Made by a program: the position numbers and the translations under genes. A model generated the notes under the pieces. The model had not been told where the DNA came from and did not search any database. It was given only the letters and a program-made list of their open reading frames with translations. From an uncultured Oscillospiraceae bacterium (lineage in GTDB: Bacteria; Bacillota; Clostridia; Oscillospirales; Oscillospiraceae), in assembly GCA_944387635.1 (NCBI GenBank), contig CALXFT010000014.1, positions 1-43,522 on the forward strand: a stretch of 43,522 bases of DNA, in the 5' to 3' direction. Shown here piece after piece: positions 1 to 8,193 of this stretch. The stretch's first letter is position 1; every line of letters starts with the position of its first letter.

Positions 1-4
1 CGAA

Positions 5-73
5 GATATGCCGCAAATTGTGTTTGGGTCGATGGCTTCAGCGCACTATCTTGGGTGGCGTGAATAATTCAGG
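5..73. repeat. 69-bp terminal inverted repeat, left copy
   Basis: These 69 bases are the exact reverse complement of 43454-43522 at the other end of the window. After base 73 the two flanks diverge at once. In one frame the repeat reads as the end of an open frame (…WVDGFSALSWVA then stop), but no gene can be supported. Most likely this is a dispersed genomic repeat at which the assembly stopped on both sides; a true element end is the alternative. Confidence 0.9.
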
Positions 74-399
74 ATAAAGATAATCTGCCGGGCGAATTTT
101 GTTGTTTTCTGCGGTTTCCCGGTGCGGGCCGGGGCAGCCATGCTGTCACCGATGAAAGGAGCGGTGCAAAGAGCCTAATCTAAGATTTTCAGACATGCTT
201 GGACTGCTGGGAATACCTTACCATTCAGACCAATGTTGATGCCGCTTGAAATGCGAAGAAACCGGCGCGCCATTTCATTGTGAAATAACACGCCGGTTCC
301 TTCCAGCAACCCTGCTTGTCGGCCGTTACGTAAGTGTGTTTCTGATACTTCCTTATCGGCCTTCAGAAAAGGTCACGCCTTTTGACTTTTTCTCGGACT
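74..399. other. Non-coding stretch with hairpins, no gene seen
   Basis: No supportable gene. A hairpin lies at 260-298 (8-bp stem AACCGGCG/CGCCGGTT) with a second inverted repeat inside it (ATTTCA 272-277 / TGAAAT 281-286). A smaller stem, AAAAGG 367-372 / CCTTTT 378-383, sits just past the stop of the minus-strand GH3 gene and could act as its weak terminator. Short open frames here have no ribosome site or recognisable product. Confidence 0.5.
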
Positions 400-1557
400 T
401 CATACGGATTCCCCCTCCGGAAGAAGTCCCAGCTCCAGCTTCCACCGGAGCACACGGGAAACGGCCTCGTCCAGCCGGGAGCCTTCGATCCTGCCGGTTT
501 GCGCCGCTTCCAGGACGGCTTCATATTGGACCGCGTACTCCGTAGAACACAGCAGATCGTTTCCGGCCAGCACCGCAATGACGGCGGCCTCTCCGGCGCC
601 GTAGCTTTCGGTAATGGCCTCCATGGACAGATCATCTGTCAGGATCACGCCTTGGAAGCCCATGGTTTCCCGCAGGTATTCGTGGACAGCCGGAGAGAGG
701 GAGGCGGGAAGCTGCGGGTCCATGGCCTGAACAACGGTGTGGCTGACCAGAACGGCGTCGCAGCCCGCGGCAATGCCGGACGCGAAGGGAAGCAGATCCT
801 GCTGCTCAAATGTATCCAGGGAGCGGCTGTCTACGGCAACCCCGGTGTGCGTGTCGGCGTTGTTCCCGTATCCGGGGAAGTGCTTCAATACGCTTCCAAT
901 ACCGTAGGCGCGCATCTTCTTTACGGTCCGGTAGACAAAATCTCCGGTGGCCTCGGGGCTCTGCCCCAGGGACCGCTGATACATGAAAGCATCGGGCTCC
1001 GTGGATACATCGCAGACCGGACCCAGATTGACGTTGATGCTTAAGGAGGAGAGCAGCCGGCACTTCTCCTCCTCGACGGCCAGAGCCTGGTCCCGGCCGC
1101 CCTGGTCGAAGGATTCCCTGGGGGAGGGGAAAGGAGTCTGCCGAAAAGCGGGATACCGGCTGATCCTGGTCACGGTTCCGCCCTCCTCATCCACAGCGAT
1201 CAGAAGGGAGATTTTTGCGGCGGACTGATAACCGGCAATGGTATGGCGGATGCTGTCCGGAGTTTCTCCGTCGAAATCCTGACCGAAGAGGACCAATCCG
1301 CCCAGGTGGTATTGAGAGATGTCCTGAATTGCCGCAGCACTGTTGCAGCGGGCCAGAAACAGCTGCCCCACCTTTTCCTCCAAAGTCATCTCATCGAGCA
1401 AACTTTGGACTGGGTCCTGGGGGGCCTGGGTGGCAGGCACAGTGGTTTCCTCCGCGGGGAGATGGATTTTCTCTGTAGTTTCCATCGCGGGTTCCTCCGA
1501 TTTGGGAGCGGAGCATCCGGTGAGCATCAGACACAGGAGCAAGACGAGTAAACGCAT
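400..1557 (-). CDS. Exported GH3 beta-N-acetylhexosaminidase-like lipoprotein
   Basis: A 385-residue glycoside hydrolase family 3 protein of the NagZ type, expected to remove terminal beta-linked N-acetylhexosamine from muropeptides or glycans. The start is the ATG at 1557, preceded by AAGGAAG at 7 bases. A signal peptide ends in the lipobox LTGC (Cys about residue 15), followed by a Thr/Glu-rich linker, so the enzyme should be anchored outside the membrane, unlike cytosolic NagZ of Gram-negatives. Visible family motifs are KHFPGYG, the following D-x-HTG loop carrying the His of the catalytic dyad, and the LTDDLSM segment with the nucleophilic Asp. It lacks the C-terminal domains of large GH3 enzymes. 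Nothing nearby indicates a specific substrate. Confidence 0.85.
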   Translation of the reverse strand: MRLLVLLLCLMLTGCSAPKSEEPAMETTEKIHLPAEETTVPATQAPQDPVQSLLDEMTLEEKVGQLFLARCNSAAAIQDISQYHLGGLVLFGQDFDGETPDSIRHTIAGYQSAAKISLLIAVDEEGGTVTRISRYPAFRQTPFPSPRESFDQGGRDQALAVEEEKCRLLSSLSINVNLGPVCDVSTEPDAFMYQRSLGQSPEATGDFVYRTVKKMRAYGIGSVLKHFPGYGNNADTHTGVAVDSRSLDTFEQQDLLPFASGIAAGCDAVLVSHTVVQAMDPQLPASLSPAVHEYLRETMGFQGVILTDDLSMEAITESYGAGEAAVIAVLAGNDLLCSTEYAVQYEAVLEAAQTGRIEGSRLDEAVSRVLRWKLELGLLPEGESV

Positions 1558-1602
1558 ATCATTTCTTCCTTCTGCCATAAATTTTTGAATCCGTCAAAGG
1601 CT

Positions 1603-1881
1603 TCACAGGAGACGGAAAAACGCCAGAAGCCACAGAACCAGGCAGACCTGCGCCGCCAGGATCAGGGGGATGCCGATGGTGAACTTGGGATGCCTGGTCT
1701 TGTGACGAACGGTATACATACCGATAAGGCTGCCGATGCCGCCGCCCAGGACCGCTGTCAGCATCAGGGTAGACTCCGGGATCCGCCACTGATTTTTCTT
1801 TGCCTTGTGCTTGTCCGCAAGCATAAGCAGAAAACCTGCCGCATTGATTATAAACAGATAAGCCAGGATAAGTTTGATCAT
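1603..1881 (-). CDS. DUF1294 family small membrane protein
   Basis: A 92-residue protein with an N-terminal membrane segment, a short basic stretch (DKHKAKKNQWRIPE), a Gly-rich segment (GGGIGSLIGMYTVRHKTRH) and a C-terminal hydrophobic helix. This pattern is typical of the uncharacterised DUF1294 family; no function is known. The ATG at 1881 has AAAGGAA at 7 bases; a longer in-frame start at 2034 would run through the opposite gene and is rejected. The start lies only 28 bases from the start of the divergent lipoprotein gene. Confidence 0.75.
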   Translation of the reverse strand: MIKLILAYLFIINAAGFLLMLADKHKAKKNQWRIPESTLMLTAVLGGGIGSLIGMYTVRHKTRHPKFTIGIPLILAAQVCLVLWLLAFFRLL

Positions 1882-1909
1882 GTGGATGTTCCTTTCAGGG
1901 GGGATGGTT

Positions 1910-2413
1910 GTGAAAAAGTTTTGGATTCCGGCAGTGATTGCGCTGCTGCTCAGCGGCTGTGGAGCGCGGGAGACCTTTGAAACCGTGGCCGACGATCTGG
2001 CACAGCCTGCCATGGCGCAGGCCGGAACGGTCACTGTGGAGCTTCCCGACGATGCGGTAACGCCGGTGCTGGAGCAGGAGGGAGAACAGGTCTATCTGTG
2101 TCAGGATTATGAGCTCATCATTCAGACTCAGGCCTCCGGAGATCTCAACGGCACCATCCGCGCAATTTGCGGATTTGACAAGGAGGATCTGACCGTAATA
2201 CAGACCCAATCCGGTACGGCAGAGCGGTATGATTTTGTCTGGGCCTGCGCCGGAGAGGGCGGGGACCGATTGGGCAGGGCGGTGATTCTGGATGACGGGA
2301 ATTACCACTACTGCATGTCCGTCCTGCGGGATGCGAACCCGGAGGGGAAATCTCAGATTGTGTGGGACAACGTCTTCTCTTCCTTCCGCCTGTCGGAGCC
2401 GGATACTCTGTGA
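1910..2413 (+). CDS. Hypothetical lipoprotein
   Basis: A 167-residue protein of unknown function. It begins with a signal peptide (VKKFWIPAVIALLLSGCG) whose LSGC lipobox predicts lipid attachment. The mature part is acidic, with three widely spaced cysteines in the C-terminal half, and no enzyme motif can be seen. The GTG at 1910 is preferred because the AGGGGGG at 1897-1903 gives about 6 bases spacing, whereas the ATG at 1904 abuts the ribosome site. It diverges from the DUF1294 gene; both ribosome sites sit side by side in the 28-base gap, so each promoter must lie inside or beyond the other gene. Confidence 0.6.
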   Translation: MKKFWIPAVIALLLSGCGARETFETVADDLAQPAMAQAGTVTVELPDDAVTPVLEQEGEQVYLCQDYELIIQTQASGDLNGTIRAICGFDKEDLTVIQTQSGTAERYDFVWACAGEGGDRLGRAVILDDGNYHYCMSVLRDANPEGKSQIVWDNVFSSFRLSEPDTL

Positions 2414-2640
2414 AATTGTCCGCGCAATAAGCCGTCTTGCGGCTGAACAACGCCCGAAATGGCTGAGTGCCTCGGCGCTCAAGGCCTTTGGCCTGTTCCG
2501 TAGGCATTATGATAGCGGATTCTCCGAAAAAACGCAAGAAGGGAAACGGGGAAGCGGCGGCGATTTCTGATGAAAAACGCTTTCTTCTGACACAAAAGCA
2601 ACCGGGATAGGCGGGGTTTAACCCTTCGATTCGCCGAATT
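2414..2640. other. Intergenic, repeat-like segment, no gene seen
   Basis: No gene is supported. Around 2431-2460 there is a CCGTCTTG…GGCTGAACA segment that resembles 4724-4745 after the nfo gene, suggesting a dispersed intergenic repeat family. Confidence 0.35.
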
Positions 2641-2643
2641 GAA

Positions 2644-2688
2644 AAAAGATCCCGTGAAATCGGTGGTCCCGGTTCCATGGGATCTTTT
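2644..2688 (-). terminator. Terminator of the WYL regulator gene
   Basis: A 10-bp stem (AAAAGATCCC 2644-2653 / GGGATCTTTT 2679-2688) starts 8 bases after the regulator stop codon. Read on the minus strand it ends in a run of six T. Confidence 0.75.
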
Positions 2689-2696
2689 CGTGTGGA

Positions 2697-3686
2697 TTAT
2701 TTCGGATCGCTGTACTGCGCCAGAACTTCCCGGCACAGATCCTGACACATGTCGATCACGCTTTGCGGGGAGATAATTTGGGCCTTGCTGCCAAACCCAA
2801 TGACCCAGCTCAGGAAAAGGGGCGAGACCGCCACGTTGACCGTAAAGGAAAAGTGATCTTCTCCGTCCGGCAGCAGCATGGTCTCTCGTCCGAACCGGTC
2901 GATCACCACATTAATCAGGCTTTTGTGGAAACGCAGCTTTACGGCGGTGGTATCGCCGGAGTACATCTGGAAGAGCCGGTTGGCGTGCTCAATCAGGGCT
3001 TTTCCGGTCAGTTCCGGGCAGGGGGTGCGGGGCTGGTCGATGGGGGTGATGTCGCTCATCCGGTCTACCCGGTAGGAGGTGACCCCGTGACGGGAAGAGT
3101 GGGCCAGCAGATAGTAGTTCTCATTGTCCTGGCACAGGCCGTAGGGACTGGCCTGGTAGTCCCGGTCCCGGTAGTGACGCCTGCGGTCCAGGCCCCAGTC
3201 AAAATACTTAAAGGTGATCTGCTGATTCCGGGATATGGCCTCCTGGATGGCGTCTACATTGTAGTAAATGGTCTCGTTCATGCTCTTGACCCGGCCGCTG
3301 ACCAGCACATCCCGGCGCATGAGGCCGGCGTCATAGACGCTGCACTGACTGCACAGTTTTTCGATCAGCTCCCGGGACTTCTTTTCCGTCAGAAAGCGGC
3401 TGGACTGCACGGCGTCGATGAGCAGCTTCAGCTCCGGCAGTTCAAAATTCCGGGAGGCAATGTAATATCCGCCTTTCTTGCCTGGAATCGATATAATGTC
3501 CACACCGTACTCCTGAAGGGCTTGAATATCCGAGTAAATCGTCTTACGGTCGCACTGAATGCTGTGCTGCCGCTCCAGCATAGACATCAGATCCAACGCT
3601 CTCACCGGATGGCTCCGGTGGGAATTTTTTTGCAGATAATCCAGGATGTAGAAGATCCTCAGCTTGGGATTGTCTGAACCTGCCAC
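2697..3686 (-). CDS. WYL-domain transcriptional regulator (HTH_11/YafY type)
   Basis: A 329-residue regulator. It has an N-terminal winged helix-turn-helix (about residues 5-70, including the DRKTIYSDIQALQEYG recognition region), then a WYL domain with the SPYGL..DNENYYLLAHS and SYRVDRMSDI segments, and a C-terminal WCX extension. WYL regulators usually sense a small ligand or nucleic acid; the target here is unknown. The GTG at 3686 is preceded by GGAGGG at 6 bases; the longer ATG start would run through its own promoter. It diverges from endonuclease IV, so the two may share control. Confidence 0.85.
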   Translation of the reverse strand: MAGSDNPKLRIFYILDYLQKNSHRSHPVRALDLMSMLERQHSIQCDRKTIYSDIQALQEYGVDIISIPGKKGGYYIASRNFELPELKLLIDAVQSSRFLTEKKSRELIEKLCSQCSVYDAGLMRRDVLVSGRVKSMNETIYYNVDAIQEAISRNQQITFKYFDWGLDRRRHYRDRDYQASPYGLCQDNENYYLLAHSSRHGVTSYRVDRMSDITPIDQPRTPCPELTGKALIEHANRLFQMYSGDTTAVKLRFHKSLINVVIDRFGRETMLLPDGEDHFSFTVNVAVSPLFLSWVIGFGSKAQIISPQSVIDMCQDLCREVLAQYSDPK

Positions 3687-3750
3687 GATGATCCCTCCAA
3701 ATGGTTTGGTATTGAAAAACCTGCGGGCGGGGAGTGGATGTTTCTTTTTT

Positions 3751-3779
3751 ATTATAGCACATTCATAGCAGGCTTGCAA
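3751..3779 (-). promoter_or_regulatory. Promoter for the WYL regulator gene
   Basis: Minus-strand TTGCAA (3774-3779), 17-base spacer, TATAAT (complement of ATTATA 3751-3756): a near-consensus sigma-A promoter giving a leader of about 60 bases. Confidence 0.75.
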
Positions 3780-3789
3780 AGGGTCTTAT

Positions 3790-3818
3790 TTGCATTTCTT
3801 TGCCGTATATGCTATAAT
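3790..3818 (+). promoter_or_regulatory. Promoter for the endonuclease IV gene
   Basis: TTGCAT (3790-3795), 17-base spacer, TATAAT (3813-3818). Transcription would start near 3825, leaving a leader of about 20 bases before the GTG start. The -35 boxes of the two divergent promoters are only 10 bases apart. Confidence 0.8.
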
Positions 3819-3843
3819 GCTGCAAAAAAGGAGAGAGAAAATC

Positions 3844-4668
3844 GTGATTTTAGGTTGTCACTTGTCATCCACCGGCGGAAGTGCCGCCATGGTTAGGACG
3901 GCGGTTTCCATAGGCGCGAATACCTTCGCGTTCTTTACCCGCAATCCCAGGGGAAGTAAGGCGAAAAAAGAGAATCCGGAGGACGCGCGGCAGGCCGTGG
4001 AAATGCTCCGTGAGGGACATTTTGGCAAGCTGGTGGCCCACGGGGCCTATACCATGAATCTGTGCACGGCAGATCCGGAAGCCAGGTCCTTCGCGGCCCA
4101 GGTGCTGGAGGACGATCTGCGCCGCATGGAAATGCTCCCCGGAAATTTCTACAATTTTCACCCTGGAAGCCATGTGGGACAGGGAACGGAGGCCGGCATC
4201 GAATGGATTTCCCAGGCGCTGCGGAGGGCGCTGCGTCACGGATATCCCGTAACGGTGCTTTTGGAGACCATGGCGGGGAAGGGCAGCGAGATCGGCGGCC
4301 GGTTTGAGGAGCTGAAAGCCATTGTGGATGCTGTGGGCAGCGGCGAAGTGGGCGTCTGTCTGGATACCTGTCATGTCTATGACGGCGGCTACGATATTGC
4401 CGGGGATCTGGATGGGGTTCTGGCGGAATTTGACAGTGTGATCGGTCTGGACCGGCTGCGGGCCATTCATGTCAACGATTCCAAAAATCCCCTGGGCAGC
4501 CGCAAGGACCGTCATGCCTGCATCGGAGAGGGAACTTTGGGTCTGGAGACCTTCCGCGCCATTGTAAACCATCCGGCGCTCAGGGACAAGCCCATGATCC
4601 TGGAAACTCCCAACGAACTGCCCGGATACGCGCGGGAGATCGCTCTTTTGCGGGCCATGGAGGAGTGA
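3844..4668 (+). CDS. nfo: Endonuclease IV (AP endonuclease)
   Basis: A 274-residue TIM-barrel enzyme that cuts DNA 5' to abasic sites in base-excision repair. The metal-ligand motifs of the family are all present in order: AHGAYTMNL, NFHPGSHVG, LLETMAGKG, CLDTCHVYDGGYD, HVNDSK, KDRHACIGEG and ILETP. Length matches the family (about 280). The GTG at 3844 is chosen because AAGGAGAG (3828-3835) lies 8 bases upstream and the upstream ATG would precede the promoter -10 box. It is alone on its strand and diverges from the WYL regulator. Confidence 0.95.
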   Translation: MILGCHLSSTGGSAAMVRTAVSIGANTFAFFTRNPRGSKAKKENPEDARQAVEMLREGHFGKLVAHGAYTMNLCTADPEARSFAAQVLEDDLRRMEMLPGNFYNFHPGSHVGQGTEAGIEWISQALRRALRHGYPVTVLLETMAGKGSEIGGRFEELKAIVDAVGSGEVGVCLDTCHVYDGGYDIAGDLDGVLAEFDSVIGLDRLRAIHVNDSKNPLGSRKDRHACIGEGTLGLETFRAIVNHPALRDKPMILETPNELPGYAREIALLRAMEE

Positions 4669-4969
4669 GTTTTGCAAGGACAGCATATCATTCCTGCAAA
4701 ACTTAAGGGAAACTCTGAATCAACCGTCTTGGGCTGAACACCGGAGCTTTTGCTTCTGCGCGCGGCTTAAAAATGGGAAATATATACAAGATTCCTCCGT
4801 TTTTGAACTTTCGGCTGATCCAAAATCTCCCGGCGCCAGCGCTTTCCGATTTTGTCGAGGCACCTTAAGAAAAAGTTTATTTGACATACGGAGCAAAATG
4901 TGTCATTTTATATATATTCGGGAGAGGCCGGGAACCCTTGCCCCCTGAAACCGAAAGGCCGGTGAGATA
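4669..4969. other. Intergenic with hairpin, repeat fragment and possible promoter
   Basis: No gene. An imperfect hairpin (TTTTGCA…TGCAAAA, about 4671-4700) follows nfo. Bases 4707-4730 resemble 13315-13340 after livF (GAATCAA core). A TTGACA at 4881-4886 followed by an AT-rich stretch (TTTATA near 4907) may be the promoter of the FHA-SEDS operon, although the spacer (18-20) is long. Confidence 0.45.
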
Positions 4970-6697
4970 TTGGAACGATTTGAACAATTTTTGGACTATT
5001 TTGTAGAGGCGCCCCAGGAGCTGACAACAGAATATATTGGCTTTTTGCGTTACTGCGTCCCTGTTTTGACCGCGCTGCTTCTGCTGCGCTGCGCGCTGCC
5101 TCTGCTCACCTTCCGGCGGGAGCCGGAGATCTGGGCCTGGCTCAATATGCCGGACGGAAATCAGATCCCGATTACCCATTGGGAGACGGTCATCGGCCGC
5201 AGCAAAGGAAGCGATGTGACCATTGAGCTGTCTACCGTGTCCCGAAACCACGCTGTTCTGACCCGTTACGACGATGGAAGCTGGACCATTACCGACGCCG
5301 GTTCCAAAGGCGGAACCTTTGTCAACGGGAAGAATGTCCAGATCTGTGCTCTGGAGCCCGGAGATCGGATCTCCATCGGCGGTGTGGAAATGCGGCTCCA
5401 GCCCATAACGGAGCGGCAGGAGGAGCGGCAGGCCCAGCTGCGTACAAAGGCTGCCAGCGGGTGGGACGGCGTAATCAATCTGATGCTGCTGACCATTTTG
5501 CAGTGCCTGATGCTGCTCGGCTTTATGCTCAAATGCCAGCGGGAGGATTTTATCAGCGTTCTGCAGGGCTTTGGCGGCATTATTCTGAGCCAGTGGACGC
5601 TTTTCATCTTCTACGCGATCATCCGAAGGAAGTCCTTTGAGCTGGAGACCATGGCGTTTTTTCTGTGTACCATGGGCATGGCAGCCATTGCCACAGTGCG
5701 CCCGGATGAGACCGTAAAACAGATGATGGCGCTGATTCTGGGTGTCGTGGTGTTTTTGGTGATCGGCTGGTTCTTGCGGGATCTGGAGCGGGCCAAGCGC
5801 TTCCGCTATCTGGCAGTGGCCGCGGGCGTGGGCTTTTTGCTGATCACCCTGGTCTTCGGTACGGAGTACTATGGGGCGAAGAACTGGCTGATTATTAACG
5901 GCATGTCCCTGCAGCCTTCGGAACTGAGCAAGGTCTGCTTCGTATTTGCCGGTACATCCACCATGGATCGGATCGTAAATAAACGGAATCTGTTTTTGTT
6001 TATTGCCTATTCCATCGTCATCTGCGCCCTGCTGGCGGTGATGAATGATTTCGGAACCGCGCTGATCTTTTTCTGCGCCTTCCTGGTCATTGCCTATCTT
6101 CGCTCGGGCAGCGTAGGCACCATCGCGCTGGCAATCACGGCGCTTGGCTTTGCCGGTGTTCTGGCACTGCAAATTGCCCCTCACGCGCTGCAGCGCTTTA
6201 CCACCTGGCGGCACGTCTGGGAGGATCCGCTGTCCGGCGGCTATCAGCAGACCCGGGCCCTGATGTGCATTGCCGCCGGCGGACTGCTGGGGCTGGGGCC
6301 GGAAGGCGGACTGCTGCAATATGTTTTCGCGGCGGACTCCGACATCGTGTTCGCAACCATTTCGGAGGAGTGGGGCCTGCTGACGGCGGTGATGACTGTG
6401 GTTTGCATTCTGGTCTTCAGTTTGTTCACCATCCGGACCGTGCGGGTCGCGCGGAGCAGCTTCTACTCCATCGGCGCGTGCACGGCGGCCAGCGTGCTGC
6501 TGATCCAGACCATCCTCAATTGTCTGGGAACGGTGGATATTCTGCCGTTTACCGGCGTTACCTTTCCGTTTGTATCCAACGGCGGTACCAGCATGATCGG
6601 CGCCTGGGGGCTGCTGGCCTTTGTGAAGGCGGCGGACACCCGGCAGAACGCCAGCTTCGCGGTTCGCCTGGCCAAGAAGGGAGGCTCCAAAGATTGA
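4970..6697 (+). CDS. FHA domain-SEDS (FtsW/RodA/SpoVE) fusion, peptidoglycan polymerase
   Basis: A 575-residue fusion. After an N-terminal hydrophobic helix (about 28-46) comes a cytoplasmic FHA phosphothreonine-binding domain (about 55-145) with GRS (76-78), SRNH (91-94) and the D-x-GSKGGTFVNG loop. From about 165 on there is a multi-pass SEDS glycosyltransferase with the loop before GYQQTR, GGLLGLGPEGG, SDIVF.TISEEWG and a C-terminal PFVSNGGTSM motif. SEDS proteins polymerise lipid II with a partner PBP, and that partner is encoded next with overlapping stop/start. An FHA domain implies control by Ser/Thr phosphorylation, but no such kinase is in the window. The TTG start has GGTGAG very close (about 3 bases), so the exact start is uncertain. 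Whether it serves elongation, division or sporulation cannot be told. Confidence 0.9.
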   Translation: MERFEQFLDYFVEAPQELTTEYIGFLRYCVPVLTALLLLRCALPLLTFRREPEIWAWLNMPDGNQIPITHWETVIGRSKGSDVTIELSTVSRNHAVLTRYDDGSWTITDAGSKGGTFVNGKNVQICALEPGDRISIGGVEMRLQPITERQEERQAQLRTKAASGWDGVINLMLLTILQCLMLLGFMLKCQREDFISVLQGFGGIILSQWTLFIFYAIIRRKSFELETMAFFLCTMGMAAIATVRPDETVKQMMALILGVVVFLVIGWFLRDLERAKRFRYLAVAAGVGFLLITLVFGTEYYGAKNWLIINGMSLQPSELSKVCFVFAGTSTMDRIVNKRNLFLFIAYSIVICALLAVMNDFGTALIFFCAFLVIAYLRSGSVGTIALAITALGFAGVLALQIAPHALQRFTTWRHVWEDPLSGGYQQTRALMCIAAGGLLGLGPEGGLLQYVFAADSDIVFATISEEWGLLTAVMTVVCILVFSLFTIRTVRVARSSFYSIGACTAASVLLIQTILNCLGTVDILPFTGVTFPFVSNGGTSMIGAWGLLAFVKAADTRQNASFAVRLAKKGGSKD

Positions 6698-8067
6698 ATC
6701 GAATCACAAAGAGAACCTGGCTGATGGGGCTGTTTATCATGATCCTCGTGGGCGGGATGCTGTTTTTCCTGGGCGAGTATATGTTCTGCGCCTCGGACTG
6801 GGTGATCTTCTCCGGCTCGCCGCATATCTATAACGGTACCAATATCGGCTTCGGTACGGTGACAGACCGAAGCGGCGACGTCTTGCTGGATCTGACGGAC
6901 GGACGGACATATTCGGACAATTCCCTCACAAGAAAGTCTACGCTTCACTGGCTGGGGGATCGGGACGGCTACATCAGCGCCTCCGCGGTTTCCAACTATG
7001 CGGGGGAAATGGCAGGCTTCGACCGGGTGAGCGGAATCTATAATGCCTCCGGCGAAGGCGGCGTTGCCACACTGACCCTTTCCGCCCAGATTCAAAACGC
7101 GGCCCTGGAGGCCATGGGGAACCGGAAGGGGACCATCGGCGTATACAATTATCAAACCGGTGAGATCCTGTGCGCCGTTTCTACCCCCACTTATGATCCG
7201 GATAACGTTCCGGACATCGCTTCGGATGAAACCGGCGCGTACAATGGCGTGTATCTGAACCGTTTCATCCAGTCGTCCTATGTTCCCGGCTCCATCTATA
7301 AGATCGTCACCACCGCGGCAGCTTTGGACTGCGTTCCGGACATCGAGCAGATGAGCTTCACCTGCAATGGCAAGCTGGAGTACGGTACCGAGGCGGTCAC
7401 CTGTGAAAAGGCCCATGGTACGCAGAACCTGAAACGGGCCTTCGCCAACTCCTGCAACTGTGCCTTCGCTCAGGTGGCGGAGTTGATAGGGAAGAAGAAC
7501 ATGGTCCAGTACGTGGAAGCTTTTGGCGTTGCGGACAGCATCACCTTTGACGGGATCACCACAGCGGCGGGAAAGTACGATGTCTCTGAAGCGGCCCCGG
7601 TATCCTTTGCCTGGAGCTGCATCGGCCAGTACAACGATCTGGTCAATCCGGCAAGTTACATGGCTTTCATGGGGGCCATTGCCGGCGGCGGTTCCGGTGC
7701 GCGGCCGTATATCGTATCCAACGTCACCAGCGGCGGAAAAACGACCTATCAGGCGAAAACCGAAGAATCCGGGGACTTGCTCTCGGCCGAGACCGCGGCT
7801 GTGCTGCAAAGCTACATGCGCAACAATGTCCAGAGCGTCTACGGGGACTGGAATTTCCCCGGCCTGTCTGTATGCGCAAAGTCCGGAACCAGCCAGCTTG
7901 GCGGTGATCAGGCGCCCAATGCCATGTTTGCCGGCTTCGTGCAGAATGAGGAATATCCTCTGGCTTTTATTATTGTGGTGGAAAACGGCGGCTACGGCAG
8001 CCATACCTGCGTTCCGATCCTGAGTAAGGTTCTTGCCGCTTGCAAGAATGTGATGGATGGAGAATAA
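6694..8067 (+). CDS. Class B penicillin-binding protein (transpeptidase)
   Basis: A 457-residue membrane-anchored D,D-transpeptidase that cross-links peptidoglycan. One N-terminal membrane helix (about 8-30) is followed by a short dimerisation-type region and the catalytic domain with SIYK (Ser200 to Lys203), SCN (253-255) and KSGT (396-399). It matches the short PbpA type paired with FtsW/RodA proteins. The TTG at 6694 overlaps the stop of the preceding SEDS gene and has AAGGGAGG at 9 bases, so the two are translationally coupled. The order FHA-SEDS then PBP recalls the fhaB-rodA-pbpA cluster of Actinobacteria. Confidence 0.9.
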   Translation: MNRITKRTWLMGLFIMILVGGMLFFLGEYMFCASDWVIFSGSPHIYNGTNIGFGTVTDRSGDVLLDLTDGRTYSDNSLTRKSTLHWLGDRDGYISASAVSNYAGEMAGFDRVSGIYNASGEGGVATLTLSAQIQNAALEAMGNRKGTIGVYNYQTGEILCAVSTPTYDPDNVPDIASDETGAYNGVYLNRFIQSSYVPGSIYKIVTTAAALDCVPDIEQMSFTCNGKLEYGTEAVTCEKAHGTQNLKRAFANSCNCAFAQVAELIGKKNMVQYVEAFGVADSITFDGITTAAGKYDVSEAAPVSFAWSCIGQYNDLVNPASYMAFMGAIAGGGSGARPYIVSNVTSGGKTTYQAKTEESGDLLSAETAAVLQSYMRNNVQSVYGDWNFPGLSVCAKSGTSQLGGDQAPNAMFAGFVQNEEYPLAFIIVVENGGYGSHTCVPILSKVLAACKNVMDGE

Positions 8068-8132
8068 ATTCCTTTGTGCATTGCATACAAAAATACAGCA
8101 AAAACCCGTCAGTTTCTGTGGTGTTTTTCTCG

Positions 8133-8161
8133 TTGACAAATGTCCTTCGCTGAGATACAAT
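8133..8161 (+). promoter_or_regulatory. Promoter of the liv operon
   Basis: TTGACA (8133-8138), 17-base spacer, TACAAT (8156-8161): close to consensus. The predicted start near 8168 leaves a leader of about 260 bases before the binding-protein gene. Confidence 0.8.
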
Positions 8162-8193
8162 ACTTCCAGATTCTGACGGGGAGGTACATGATT

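Noticed and set aside
246-545. Open frame of 99 codons at the left end
   Set aside because: No ribosome site, no recognisable product, and it overlaps the end of the well-supported GH3 gene on the other strand.
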